A model generated the notes under the pieces. That model did no database searches. It was not told the origin of the DNA and saw only the letters and a list, made by a program, of their open reading frames with translations. The position numbers and the translations under genes are program-made. A stretch of 64,000 nt of DNA from Nitrosospira sp. Nsp14 (GTDB taxonomy: Bacteria; Pseudomonadota; Gammaproteobacteria; Burkholderiales; Nitrosomonadaceae), in assembly GCF_900113575.1 (NCBI RefSeq), contig NZ_FOPV01000004.1, positions 124,001-188,000 on the forward strand, written 5' to 3'. This document shows positions 43,897 to 52,908 of the stretch, in pieces (positions within the stretch are counted from its first letter, which is position 1; each line of letters begins with the position of its first letter).

Positions 43897-45072
43897 TCAA
43901 GAGGCGACATCCAATTCTCGCAATACCGCCCCCAGCCGGGCGACATCTTCCATATCATGCGCGGAGGAAAGCGAGATCCGGAGACGGGATGCCCCTTGTG
44001 GTACCGTAGGCGGGCGAATAGCCGGGACCAGAATCCCTCTCTCGCGCAGCGATTCGCTGAGCTGCAAGGCTTTATCGTTATCCCCCACGATCAGTGGCTG
44101 GATGGGGGTATCGGAGGGCATGAGTTTCCACCGTAACGGCTGCAATGCCTGTTTAAGCGCGACGATGAGTTGAATAAGTTTTTTCCGCCGCCATTCTTCG
44201 GATTCCACCAAATCCAGACTTTTCATCAGAGCGTGCGCGAGCAGCGGCGGAGACGCGGTGGTGTAGATGTAGCTGCGCGCATGTTGAATCAGCGTTTCAA
44301 TAACCTCCGGCTGTGCGGCGACAAAAGCGCCGAACACCCCCGCTGCTTTGCCTAGCGTAGCCATGTAGATGATGCGCGGCGACTTGATGCCAAGATGAGC
44401 CAGCGTCCCCCTCCCCTGTGCTCCCAGCACACCAAACCCGTGGGCGTCGTCCAGCATCAGCCAAGCCCCATATTTTTCGCACAATGCCAGCAGGTTCGTC
44501 GCGGGCGCGATGTCGCCATCCATACTGAACACTGCATCACTGATGACCAGTTTGCGTTTGGCACGGGAAGCGGCTAGCTGCCGTTCCAAGGTAGTCAGGT
44601 CGAGGTGCGGATACCGCTTGAACGTCGCCCGCGAAACCAGCGCCGCATCGTTGAGCGAGGCATGATTAAGCTTGTCGGCAAATATCGCGTCGTGACGCCC
44701 TGCGAGGGCCATCACCACTCCCGCATTGGCCATGTATCCCGTGGAGAACAGTAGTGCCCGGGGATAACCGGTAAAGCGTGCCAGCGCTTCCTCCAGCTCA
44801 TGATGCGCCGTGGAATGCCCACTGATGAGATGCGATGCGCCTGCCCCGACTCCGTATCGCAAGGCGCCCTCGCAAACCGCCGCAATCAAGGCTGGATGGT
44901 TCGCAAGGCCGAGATAATCGTTACTGCAAAAGGCGAGGTATTCCTGTCCGGCAAGGGAGACCTGCTTCGCCTGCGAACTGTCCAGCATGAGGCGTTGGCG
45001 GTACAGCTTTCCCGCTTCGCGGTCGCGCAGCTGTTCGCGCAAACTACCGAGATCACCGGAATCGCTGGGCAT
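43897..45072 (-). CDS. bioF: 8-amino-7-oxononanoate synthase
   Basis: A 391-residue PLP-dependent enzyme that condenses pimeloyl-ACP with L-alanine. Family marks: YLAFCSNDYLGLANHPALI, GVGAGASHLISGHSTAHHEL, and the LMLDDAHGFGVLGAQGRG segment. Further marks are SPRIIYMATLGKAAGVFGAF, with the PLP-binding Lys in TLGKA, and a C-terminal region ending RISLSSAHDMEDV. The length is normal. It starts 60 bases after bioB on the same strand and is followed by bioH. Confidence 0.96.
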   Translation of the reverse strand: MPSDSGDLGSLREQLRDREAGKLYRQRLMLDSSQAKQVSLAGQEYLAFCSNDYLGLANHPALIAAVCEGALRYGVGAGASHLISGHSTAHHELEEALARFTGYPRALLFSTGYMANAGVVMALAGRHDAIFADKLNHASLNDAALVSRATFKRYPHLDLTTLERQLAASRAKRKLVISDAVFSMDGDIAPATNLLALCEKYGAWLMLDDAHGFGVLGAQGRGTLAHLGIKSPRIIYMATLGKAAGVFGAFVAAQPEVIETLIQHARSYIYTTASPPLLAHALMKSLDLVESEEWRRKKLIQLIVALKQALQPLRWKLMPSDTPIQPLIVGDNDKALQLSESLRERGILVPAIRPPTVPQGASRLRISLSSAHDMEDVARLGAVLRELDVAS

Positions 45073-45132
45073 ACCGCCGGATAGCTTTGTGGAAATGATA
45101 TGAGCGGAGGGAAAGTGTCTCGAATGCGGGGC

Positions 45133-46149
45133 CTAGATCGGATGGAGGCCCAGTTTGTCAAACAGCATTGTGTCCCGTTCCGTTTGGGGGTTACCGGTGG
45201 TAAGCAATTTGTCGCCATAAAAAATGGAATTGGCGCCAGCCAGGAAACACAGGGCTTGCACAGCATCCGGCATTTCCTGCCTACCGGCTGAGAGTCTGAC
45301 CATCGCTTTGGGCATGGTGACGCGCGCGGCCGCGATAGTACGCACGAATTCGAGCGGATCGAGCACTGCGGTACCGTGAAGTGGTGTTCCCTCCACCTGC
45401 ACTAAATAGTTGATGGGAACGGATTCAGGATAGGGATCGAGATTGGCCAATTGCGCGATGAGGCCGGCGCGCGCATGACGCGATTCCCCCATGCCGACGA
45501 TTCCGCCGCAGCACACATTGATGCCCGCGTTGCGAACCTTATCCAATGTATCCAGTCTGTCCTGGTACTGGCGGGTAGTGATGATTTCACCATAAAATTC
45601 CGGCGCCGTGTCCAGATTGTGGTTGTAATAATCAAGCCCGGCCTGGCGAAGCTGCTCCGCCTGCCCCGGTTTCAACATCCCTAATGTAGCGCAGGTTTCG
45701 AGCCCAAGCGCTTTTACCCCTCCCACCATTTCCGTCATTTTTTCGATGTCGCGCTGCTTGGGCCCCCGCCATGCCGCTCCCATGCAAAAGCGCGATGCTC
45801 CCCGCGCTTTCGCTTCAGCTGCCGCTGCCAGGACCTCATCGAGCGTTAGCATTTCCTGGTTCTCCACCCCGGTATGATATCGAGCTGCCTGAGGGCAATA
45901 TCCACAGTCTTCCGAGCAGCCACCGGTCTTCACTGAAATCAGGGTGGATAGCTGTACCCCATTCGGGTCATGATACTGACGATGAACTGATTGCGCGCGA
46001 TGAATCAAATCGTTGAACGGCAAATCGAGCAACGCTTCGATCCGATGTACGTCCCAACACGGCGATTCCATCGCTGGGCTAAGCTTTTCAACCGCCACGG
46101 ATGCGCGCTCTTCCGTACCGCCGGGGAGATCCGAGATTAATTGATTCAT
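45133..46149 (-). CDS. bioB: Biotin synthase
   Basis: A 338-residue radical SAM enzyme that inserts sulfur into dethiobiotin. The 4Fe-4S motif CxxxCxxC is in [17 protein letters not shown] (about 72-88). The 2Fe-2S ligands are expected in the conserved C-terminal half, seen as [11 protein letters not shown] and [23 protein letters not shown] carries the conserved Arg. It is the first gene of the biotin operon, divergent from comF across 143 bases. bioA is absent here. Confidence 0.97.
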   Translation of the reverse strand: MNQLISDLPGGTEERASVAVEKLSPAMESPCWDVHRIEALLDLPFNDLIHRAQSVHRQYHDPNGVQLSTLISVKTGGCSEDCGYCPQAARYHTGVENQEMLTLDEVLAAAAEAKARGASRFCMGAAWRGPKQRDIEKMTEMVGGVKALGLETCATLGMLKPGQAEQLRQAGLDYYNHNLDTAPEFYGEIITTRQYQDRLDTLDKVRNAGINVCCGGIVGMGESRHARAGLIAQLANLDPYPESVPINYLVQVEGTPLHGTAVLDPLEFVRTIAAARVTMPKAMVRLSAGRQEMPDAVQALCFLAGANSIFYGDKLLTTGNPQTERDTMLFDKLGLHPI

Positions 46150-46292
46150 ATTATGTCGTTTGCTTTAGTTACGGAGTGACTGATTCGGCTGCGTTACAAT
46201 GCGCGAAAAGGGAACATTTCTCTGGCGGCACACGCTAACAGAGCAGCGTGTAATCATCGGGTATTGCGCCACAGTTGTCAATTTTTCAGCAG

Positions 46293-47003
46293 ATGATATT
46301 CAACAACCGATTAAATTTTATGCAAGTCTTGTTCGCAAAACGCTGCCTGCTCTGTGGCGGCGCCAGCGATAGCGAGCTTTGTTCGCCGTGTCATGCCAGT
46401 CTGCCTCATCTTCCGTCTCGTCATTGTGTGGTGTGCGCGCTACCGCTCACCACAGCTGACGTCTGCGGTGCTTGCCTTGCACACCCGCCTGCGTTTGACC
46501 GCAGCATTGCAGCAGCAAGCTATGCGTTTCCCATTGATGCCCTTCTTCGGTCACTCAAGTACCAGGCTAATCTTGCCCTCGCGCCCGTGCTCGCCGACTT
46601 GCTGAGCGCCCGGATCGGCGCTGCCGAGTTACCCGACTTCATCCTGCCCATGCCGCTGCACCCCAGCAAATTGCGTGAGCGCGGTTTTAACCAGGCAAGC
46701 GAGATCGCCCGCCGCGTTTCAAAAAAAGCCGGGGTGGCCTTGCTGCCTCTCGCCTGCCGGCGGATCAAAGACGCTCCTTCACAGACGGGGTTGCCGTGGA
46801 AGGAACGCGAGAAGAATATCCGCGACGCATTCGCATGTGAAGCCGACCTGACGGGCAGACGCATCGCCGTATTGGATGACGTGATGACCACGGGTGCAAC
46901 TATGAATGAACTGGCCAAGATATTGCGGAAATGCGGAGCAAGCCGCGTCAGCGCATGGGTCGTGGCTAGAACGTTTCCCGATCGCCCTCAAGCCCATTTT
47001 TAA
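46293..47003 (+). CDS. ComF-family phosphoribosyltransferase-like protein
   Basis: A protein of about 236 residues with a four-Cys zinc-binding start (RCLLCGGASDSELCSPCHAS), a second Cys group (HCVVCALPL, DVCGACLAHPP), and a C-terminal phosphoribosyltransferase-fold domain with the PRPP motif RIAVLDDVMTTGATMNELA. This is the ComF/GntX architecture linked to competence and DNA uptake in other bacteria; the true reaction is unknown. The start is uncertain: ATG 46293 is chosen, and ATG 46320 or TTG 46275 are alternatives. It is 9 bases upstream of trmL and likely co-transcribed. Confidence 0.88.
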   Translation: MIFNNRLNFMQVLFAKRCLLCGGASDSELCSPCHASLPHLPSRHCVVCALPLTTADVCGACLAHPPAFDRSIAAASYAFPIDALLRSLKYQANLALAPVLADLLSARIGAAELPDFILPMPLHPSKLRERGFNQASEIARRVSKKAGVALLPLACRRIKDAPSQTGLPWKEREKNIRDAFACEADLTGRRIAVLDDVMTTGATMNELAKILRKCGASRVSAWVVARTFPDRPQAHF

Positions 47004-47012
47004 AACTCAGGT

Positions 47013-47480
47013 ATGACGTTCGACGTAGTTCTGTATCAGCCTGAAATTCCTCCTAACACCGGCAATATCATACGGCTGTGCGCCAACACGGGGACGAAGC
47101 TGCACCTTATAAAACCACTGGGTTTCACGCTGGAGGATAAGCAACTGCTGCGCGCCGGGCTGGATTATCACGAGTTTGCCAGCATAGCCGTCCATGCCAA
47201 CTGGGGGGAATGCCTCCGCCACTTACACGAACGCCGTTTTTTTGCTGTCTCGACCAAGGGAAAACAGCGCTACGACCAAGGGACGTACGTTAGCGGAGAT
47301 GTATTTGTGTTTGGGCCCGAGACGCGCGGCTTGCCGCTCGATATATTGGAGAGCTTCCCCACACAGCGACGTCTCCGCGTGCCCATGGTTCCCAATAGCC
47401 GAAGCCTCAACCTTTCCAATACCGTTGCCGTGGTGGTATATGAAGCATGGCGGCAGATGAATTTCTCCAACGCAACCTGA
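47013..47480 (+). CDS. trmL: tRNA (cytidine(34)-2'-O)-methyltransferase
   Basis: A 155-residue SPOUT-class methyltransferase. It modifies the wobble ribose of tRNA-Leu (C34 or cmnm5U34) with SAM. Family marks are [20 protein letters not shown] at the N terminus, [17 protein letters not shown] in the trefoil knot, and [20 protein letters not shown] at the C-terminal SAM site. The length is typical of TrmL/YibK. It follows comF by 9 bases and converges on gpsA with a 14-base gap. Confidence 0.94.
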   Translation: MTFDVVLYQPEIPPNTGNIIRLCANTGTKLHLIKPLGFTLEDKQLLRAGLDYHEFASIAVHANWGECLRHLHERRFFAVSTKGKQRYDQGTYVSGDVFVFGPETRGLPLDILESFPTQRRLRVPMVPNSRSLNLSNTVAVVVYEAWRQMNFSNAT

Positions 47481-47494
47481 AGATAAAGCCGGCT

Positions 47495-48502
47495 TCAATA
47501 AGTTTCGGTTTTGGGTTCGCGGTTGAGCAACGCTTCCACGGCCAGTCTGGCCGGTACGCCATCATGGATGATGCTGCACACAGCGGCGGTGATTGGCATT
47601 TCGACTTTCATTCCGCGGCTCAGCCGCAGTACTTCTCCCGCCGTATGGACCCCTTCGGCGGTGTGTCCGAGTTCCTGAAGTATACTTGGCAGCGCCTCCC
47701 CTGCCGCCAGCCGAAGCCCAACCCGCCGGTTGCGGGATAGATCGCCCGTACACGTAAGTATCAGGTCGCCGGCGCCGGTCAGCCCCATGAACGTTTCCAT
47801 ATGGCCGCCGAGTTTTATGCCCAACCGGGTGATTTCCGCCAAACCTCGGGTAATGAGCGCTGCTCGTGCGTTGTATCCGAACCCCATACCATCGGAAATG
47901 CCGGCAGCAATCGAAATAACATTCTTTACCGCGCCACCAGTTTCCACGCCGACAAGATCGGCGCTGGTATAGACCCTTCGGCGGGAAGTATGAAGTTCGG
48001 CCGCAATGCTTCGTGCAAACCGCTCGTCATGCGACGCGAGTGTCAGGGCTGCAGGGAGCCCCTGCGCCACTTCCTGTGCAAAACTGGGACCTGACAATAC
48101 CCCACAAGGCGCGACCGCCCCAAACTCCTCCTTCGCAACCTGATGCGGCAGCTTTGCGGACTCCGCCTCGAATCCCTTGCATCCCCAGATTACTGGCACA
48201 GTTTTTCTGCAGGCAACAATTCCGCGCAATGTTTCACGCAGTCCTGAAACCGGCACAATGACCAAAGCAAGTTCGGCGTTTTCAATGGCGGCGCAGAGAG
48301 AGGAAGTCAAGCGCAGGGATTCGGGCAGAGGAAAAGCGGGAAAATAGCGCTTGTTGACCCGATGAGCATCAAGTTCAGCCAGATGGGCGGCATTGCGCGT
48401 CCACAGGACGACCTCATGGGAAGAGCTGGAGCTGGAGTGTGAGCTGAGACTGATGGCCAGGCCAGTTCCCCACGCCCCCGCCCCCAGGACTGCTATTCTC
48501 AT
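47495..48502 (-). CDS. gpsA: Glycerol-3-phosphate dehydrogenase [NAD(P)+]
   Basis: A 335-residue enzyme that makes sn-glycerol-3-phosphate for phospholipid synthesis. The Rossmann motif is MRIAVLGAGAWGTGLAISLS, with GVLSGPSFAQEVAQGLPAAL and VGVETGGAVKNVISIAAGI further on; the catalytic Lys is in GGAVKN. A run of serines, SSHSSSSSSHEV, follows the Rossmann motif where most homologues have a short loop. ATG 48502 overlaps the upstream SH3 stop by ATGA. It is the last gene of a cluster that matches the enteric yibN-grxC-secB-gpsA order. Confidence 0.95.
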   Translation of the reverse strand: MRIAVLGAGAWGTGLAISLSSHSSSSSSHEVVLWTRNAAHLAELDAHRVNKRYFPAFPLPESLRLTSSLCAAIENAELALVIVPVSGLRETLRGIVACRKTVPVIWGCKGFEAESAKLPHQVAKEEFGAVAPCGVLSGPSFAQEVAQGLPAALTLASHDERFARSIAAELHTSRRRVYTSADLVGVETGGAVKNVISIAAGISDGMGFGYNARAALITRGLAEITRLGIKLGGHMETFMGLTGAGDLILTCTGDLSRNRRVGLRLAAGEALPSILQELGHTAEGVHTAGEVLRLSRGMKVEMPITAAVCSIIHDGVPARLAVEALLNREPKTETY

Positions 48503-49167
48503 GACCCCCAGACCTGGTTCGTCCTCACGTAACCCGTCTGGCCGTCGCGGTGGCGCACCTTGACCCACCCATTCGCTGCGGGCTCAAGCCATTCCATAAT
48601 GACGTCTTGCTGCGCTTTAAATACGAGTGCCGAATTCGTGTTCGGGGCTTGATATGCCTCTGCCAGGGGCGCAGTCACGATGACAAAGCGTTTTTCGCTC
48701 AAAACCTTTTCTTCCACCCATGCAAGGTTTCCCTTGCTATCGCGGACCTTCACCCAGCCTTCGACCTTGACCACGGCCTCCACCGGAAGGTTGCGGCTCG
48801 CCACGTACAACCTGCCTGCCTTTAGAGAAGGCGCGTCATACATGATCACAGCATTTTCGTTGATGGAGAAAAAATCGAAGGCTGCGAGTGCCGACCCAGG
48901 AAGCATCAACGCCGCGACCAAAAGAACCACTACGGCGCTGCCTCGCGGCACCAGGGTACCGATGACCCGACGTATAAGCAACCGGTGAAACCCTTCGCCG
49001 CGGCAAGGCGTATAACGAGCCAAGGCTGGGTCCCCGTGTGGCGTGCAATGCGGGAAAATCGCGTGCGGTAAACGGCCGATTTTCCGACGGCCTGGATGGG
49101 ACCGGAGCGCATCCGCGCAAAACTTCCTTATAGACTCCTTCGGCGACGCGATGCGCGGGTGTTTCAT
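48499..49167 (-). CDS. SH3-domain-containing exported protein
   Basis: The C-terminal 125 residues carry two bacterial SH3-like repeats, VEGWVKVRDSKGNLAWVEEK and ANGWVKVRHRDGQTGYVRTN, each with the W-x-K-V-R pattern. The hydrophobic segment VVVLLVAALMLPGSALA, at about residues 79-95, is a signal peptide. The 222-residue frame starts at ATG 49167, one base after the secB stop. The first 65 residues look poorly protein-like, so TTG 48981 or GTG 48951 may be the real start. It overlaps gpsA by 4 bases. SH3 proteins of this kind bind peptidoglycan or metal; the role is unknown. Confidence 0.8.
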   Translation of the reverse strand: MKHPRIASPKESIRKFCADALRSHPGRRKIGRLPHAIFPHCTPHGDPALARYTPCRGEGFHRLLIRRVIGTLVPRGSAVVVLLVAALMLPGSALAAFDFFSINENAVIMYDAPSLKAGRLYVASRNLPVEAVVKVEGWVKVRDSKGNLAWVEEKVLSEKRFVIVTAPLAEAYQAPNTNSALVFKAQQDVIMEWLEPAANGWVKVRHRDGQTGYVRTNQVWGS

Positions 49168-49168
49168 T

Positions 49169-49651
49169 TCAATGCGTTATTTTTTGTGTATCTTCCGTAC
49201 GTTCCGGTACTTTTGCGTTCTGATCCGCCTGCTGCTTCCCCTGATGGTAGAGTGCTTCAAAATTCACCGGATTCAATATAACCGCATGAAACCCGGCACG
49301 GGTAACGACGTCCGACACCGTTTCACGCAGGTAGGGAAAGAGAATCGTGGGCCCGGCAATACCCAGCACCGGGTCCAGGTCGGTCTCTGGCACATGTCGG
49401 ATCTGAAAAACGCCCGCCTGCTGCACCTCCACCAGAAACATAGTCTTGTCCTTCACCTTCGCCGTGACGGTCGTGGTCAACACGACCTCGTACATGCCTT
49501 CGTCGATGCGCTCCCCCTTGGTATGCAGTTGAATGTTCACTTCAGGGGCTTCCCGCTCAAGGAAGATTCTCGGGGCGTTGGGTATCTCCAACGAGAGATC
49601 TTTTACATAGATTTTTTCAATGCTGAAAACCGGTTGCTGCTCGTCGCTCAT
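49169..49651 (-). CDS. secB: Protein-export chaperone SecB
   Basis: A cytoplasmic tetrameric chaperone of about 160 residues that keeps preproteins unfolded and hands them to SecA. Family sequence is clear: FSIEKIYVKDLSLEIPNAP, VVLTTTVTAKVKDKTMFLVE, and LGIAGPTILFPYLRETVSDV. The C-terminal tail is charged. ATG 49651 fits the usual start; ATG 49663 would add four residues. It sits in the grxC-secB-SH3-gpsA cluster, as in enteric bacteria (yibN-grxC-secB-gpsA), 217 bases after grxC. Confidence 0.96.
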   Translation of the reverse strand: MSDEQQPVFSIEKIYVKDLSLEIPNAPRIFLEREAPEVNIQLHTKGERIDEGMYEVVLTTTVTAKVKDKTMFLVEVQQAGVFQIRHVPETDLDPVLGIAGPTILFPYLRETVSDVVTRAGFHAVILNPVNFEALYHQGKQQADQNAKVPERTEDTQKITH

Positions 49652-49868
49652 GTTGGGTTCCATAAAGAGTAGTCAAAAATTACGAGGTTAGCGTAAAACT
49701 GCACGTAGGGGATAATCCTCCCAAGAGGAAATGTTCAACTGGGGAAATGCAGACCAGCACACAGAGACGTCAACTTGCCAAAGTGCGAGCCCGCGCGCTG
49801 GCAACGGGCCGACCCGCAACCGGGGCTGTTGGCCAGGAACCCTTTAACCCAGCGCGTCAGTTCCGGAT

Positions 49869-50126
49869 TCAGGCGGTCAGGAGCTTAGCCAGTCCGTCCT
49901 TTCTGTCAAGCTTTGCCAGATCGTCATATCCGCCGACATGCGTGTCGCCGATATAAATCTGCGGAACAGTGCGCCGTCCGGTCTTTGCCATCATTTCAGC
50001 GCGCATTGCCGGCTCAAGATCCACCCGGATTTTTTCTATCTCCGTCACTCCCCTCGCCAGCAGCAGACGCTCCGCCATAATGCAATAGGGACAAAAAGCC
50101 GTGGAGTACATGACTACCTTCGCCAT
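49869..50126 (-). CDS. grxC: Glutaredoxin 3
   Basis: An 85-residue glutaredoxin with the active site CPYC (Cys12, Cys15) in MYSTAFCPYCIMAERLL, the cis-Pro loop GRRTVPQIYIG, and the GSH-binding GGYDDLAKLD. It reduces disulfides and glutathionylated proteins with glutathione. In this strain it could also serve the APS reductase encoded at 27.8 kb, but that is an inference. It lies 13 bases after the rhodanese-like gene on the same strand. Confidence 0.96.
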   Translation of the reverse strand: MAKVVMYSTAFCPYCIMAERLLLARGVTEIEKIRVDLEPAMRAEMMAKTGRRTVPQIYIGDTHVGGYDDLAKLDRKDGLAKLLTA

Positions 50127-50139
50127 TAACCGCTTCCCG

Positions 50140-50547
50140 TTATTTCTTCACTATTGGCAGATTTGCCTGCCGCCATGCGTCGACCCCGCCCGTAAGATCA
50201 TGCACAAGCGTGAATCCATGGGCGCGCAGGGTCGCGCCGGCTTTGCCGGTAGAATGAACGCCACTACGGTGGATCAACACGATGGGCTTGCTTTTGAATT
50301 TCTCCAGCTCCGAAATACGCTGCTCGAGTTTGTCGGCCGGGATGTGCTTTGAATTCGGCACGTGCCCTGCTTCGTATTCGCTTGCCTCGCGCACATCCAG
50401 AACCAGTCCCTCCTTGTAGTTGATGAGCTGAACCGCGACCAGCGTGTCAACTTCTTTCCCTGAAGGGCGAAAAATCGACCATAGGAGCAACGCCCCGCTA
50501 ACAAGCGCTGCCATGACTAACGCAATATTACTCTGAATGAATGACAC
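50140..50547 (-). CDS. Membrane-anchored rhodanese-like protein lacking the catalytic cysteine (YibN-like)
   Basis: A 135-residue protein with one N-terminal transmembrane helix ([17 protein letters not shown]) and a cytoplasmic rhodanese domain from about residue 35 ([21 protein letters not shown]). The active-site loop reads [14 protein letters not shown], and His93 stands where active rhodaneses have Cys. Sulfur transfer by the usual persulfide is therefore unlikely. It occupies the place of yibN in the yibN-grxC-secB-gpsA order. The start is GTG 50547. It may act as a binding or scaffold domain rather than an enzyme. Confidence 0.88.
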   Translation of the reverse strand: MSFIQSNIALVMAALVSGALLLWSIFRPSGKEVDTLVAVQLINYKEGLVLDVREASEYEAGHVPNSKHIPADKLEQRISELEKFKSKPIVLIHRSGVHSTGKAGATLRAHGFTLVHDLTGGVDAWRQANLPIVKK

Positions 50548-50764
50548 TCGTATTCCCCGCTTTTATAGACTTGGGATTCTATCAGAGACGCGTACATTGC
50601 GTAATTCCCTGTGCAGCAGACAGGAGGGCGCAAGCTCGGAAGTGCGCCAGAACGAGTTTGGGACTCATTCGGTCATCCGATGGTGCGAGAAGGCCCAAAA
50701 TACAATAAAATTGGAACATTTTTTCGGCCGCTCAAGCGGAATTTTTAATTTTTTAACGGACAAC

Positions 50765-51514
50765 ATGAAAAAACTCATTCTCCTGCGTCATGGGGAAAGC
50801 ACATGGAACAAGGAGAACCGCTTCACTGGCTGGACAGATGTGGATTTATCCGCTACCGGTATGGAAGAGGCCAGACATGCGGGACGGCTGTTGCGGGAAA
50901 GCGGATTTGCGTTCGATGTTGCCTACACTTCCGTGTTGAAGCGCGCGATCCGCACACTGTGGATAGTCCTGGATGAGTTGGACCAGATGTGGATTCCGGT
51001 TCATCTGTCGTGGCGCTTGAATGAACGGCATTATGGCGCGCTCCAAGGCTTGAACAAGGTAGAGACTGCGCTCAGGTATGGTGAGGAACAGGTTCTGATC
51101 TGGCGACGCAGCTATAATACCCGACCACCCGCGCTGACTCGCGAGGATCCGCGCTATCCGGGTTTCGATCCCCGCTATCGCCATTTGTCTATTCAGGATA
51201 TTCCGCTGACGGAGTGTCTTGAAGACACGGTAAAGAGATTTCTCCCGTGCTGGAACGAAACTATTGCGCCCCAGGTCCAATCAGGGCAGCATGTGCTCAT
51301 TACTGCTCACGGCAATTCGCTGCGAGCGCTGGTCATGTATCTCGACAACCTGTCCGAGCAAGAGGTCATGGAATTGAATATTCCCACCGGCGTTCCGCTT
51401 GTATATGAGCTGGACGACAGCCTTAAACCCATCCGCAGCTATTATCTCGGTGATCAGGCAAGAATCGAGCAGGCCATGCAAGTCGTGGCCAATCAGGGAA
51501 AAATTGTCCCCTAG
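50765..51514 (+). CDS. gpmA: 2,3-bisphosphoglycerate-dependent phosphoglycerate mutase
   Basis: A 249-residue glycolytic enzyme interconverting 2- and 3-phosphoglycerate. The active-site His is in [20 protein letters not shown] near the N terminus. [38 protein letters not shown] and [18 protein letters not shown] carry the other conserved residues; the second His is in ITAHGNS. ATG 50765 is used; a longer upstream frame has no coding sense. The gene is divergent from the rhodanese-like gene and is followed by envC and ctpA on the same strand, an order also known from other proteobacteria. Confidence 0.95.
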   Translation: MKKLILLRHGESTWNKENRFTGWTDVDLSATGMEEARHAGRLLRESGFAFDVAYTSVLKRAIRTLWIVLDELDQMWIPVHLSWRLNERHYGALQGLNKVETALRYGEEQVLIWRRSYNTRPPALTREDPRYPGFDPRYRHLSIQDIPLTECLEDTVKRFLPCWNETIAPQVQSGQHVLITAHGNSLRALVMYLDNLSEQEVMELNIPTGVPLVYELDDSLKPIRSYYLGDQARIEQAMQVVANQGKIVP

Positions 51515-51670
51515 CCGTGAATCCATTCAACCCTTCCAAAAGAGGACGCCCCCGGGGTCATGGGTTGCAACTCCGAAGGCGCTCCGAAAGACGCTTTCGC
51601 CGTTTGTGGATGATCTGTTCGGATATGTTTTGAAATCTCGGCCTTGATTGGTATTCATCCGTGGTTCAAC

Positions 51671-52879
51671 ATGATTGGCAAGTTTATCCCCGCTTGCGCA
51701 CTCATCCTCTCGCAGCTGGTCGCTGCTGCGCCCAAGGTCGACAACGAGGACCTCAAGCAGTTGCGTGGTCGAATCGAAACACTGCAAAAAGAACTGGCGG
51801 ATACGGAAGAATCGAAATCGGAAGTAGCGGATGCGCTGCGGGAATCGGAGCGGGCGATTATTGCCGCCAATCGCAAACTCGCGGCGCTGACACGCGAGTA
51901 CCATGAAGCCAACAATAAACTCAGTCAGCTACAGGCACAGTCGAGGCAAGTCGCCAGGGATATAGAAGTGCAACAGTTACGGCTCGGCAAACTGCTTCAT
52001 CGCCAGTATTTAAATGGGGGCGGACAAACGGAATATTTAAGTCTACTGCTTAACCAGCAGGATCCCAATGAGATCGCGCGCAATATGCACTATTACGGCT
52101 ATCTCTCCCGCGCACGCCTGGAAGACATTAATGCACTGCGCGCGAATGTTCAGCGACTGGATACGCTCGCGCGGCAAAGCCGCGAAAAAAGCATGGAAAT
52201 CGGCGCGATCCAGGTAAAGCAGGCGGAACACAAAAAATATCTGGAACAAGAAAAGACCGGGCATGCAAAATTGCTTGAACGCATCTCGTCCCAAGCGGAC
52301 CATCAGCGGCGCGAAATCAGCAAACTTAAGCGTGACGAAGAACGCCTGGCCCGGCTTGTAGAAAAAATCGCGAAGATGCTCGCGCAAAAAAAGCGGAATA
52401 CCGCCCGTAGCACTCCACGCGCCGCCACCCCTGGACCCCTCAGCAACGAACGGCTCCCGGATGCATCTGTCGATGGAAACCCTTTCTCGTCACTGAAAGG
52501 CCGTCTGAGTTTGCCTGTGCGTGGGGAACTTGCGAATCGGTTTGGTGGTCCACGTGCGGATGGAGGAGTAACGTGGAAAGGACTGTTCATTCGGTCCTCT
52601 ACCGGTGGGGATGTGAAAGCAGTTGCGGGCGGACGCGTAGTCTTCGCCGACTGGCTGCGAGGATTTGGCAACCTGATGATTGTGGATCACGGTAATAGCT
52701 ACATGAGCCTCTATGGCAACAACGAAACCAACCACAAGCAAGTCGGCGACACCGTTCGCGGGGGTGATACCATCGCCTCGGTAGGAAACAGCGGGAGCAA
52801 CCCGGAGTCGGGTTTATATTTTGAGTTACGCCATCAAGGCAAACCGTTTGACCCCTTGAACTGGGTCAGAATAAAATGA
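51671..52879 (+). CDS. envC: EnvC-like murein hydrolase activator
   Basis: A 402-residue periplasmic protein with an N-terminal signal (MIGKFIPACALILSQLVAAA), a long coiled coil of about 200 residues and a C-terminal LytM domain (about 285-400). The zinc ligands of active LytM enzymes are missing: WKGLFIRSSTGGDVKAVAGG lacks the usual His and Asp, and YMSLYGNNE lacks the HxH motif. This is as in EnvC, which activates amidases at the division septum without cutting peptidoglycan itself. ATG 51671 is chosen; TTG 51644 is an alternative. It is followed by ctpA, overlapping or closely adjacent. Confidence 0.9.
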   Translation: MIGKFIPACALILSQLVAAAPKVDNEDLKQLRGRIETLQKELADTEESKSEVADALRESERAIIAANRKLAALTREYHEANNKLSQLQAQSRQVARDIEVQQLRLGKLLHRQYLNGGGQTEYLSLLLNQQDPNEIARNMHYYGYLSRARLEDINALRANVQRLDTLARQSREKSMEIGAIQVKQAEHKKYLEQEKTGHAKLLERISSQADHQRREISKLKRDEERLARLVEKIAKMLAQKKRNTARSTPRAATPGPLSNERLPDASVDGNPFSSLKGRLSLPVRGELANRFGGPRADGGVTWKGLFIRSSTGGDVKAVAGGRVVFADWLRGFGNLMIVDHGNSYMSLYGNNETNHKQVGDTVRGGDTIASVGNSGSNPESGLYFELRHQGKPFDPLNWVRIK

Positions 52880-52908
52880 GCGATGCAACAAATAGTGGAG
52901 AACGTTTA

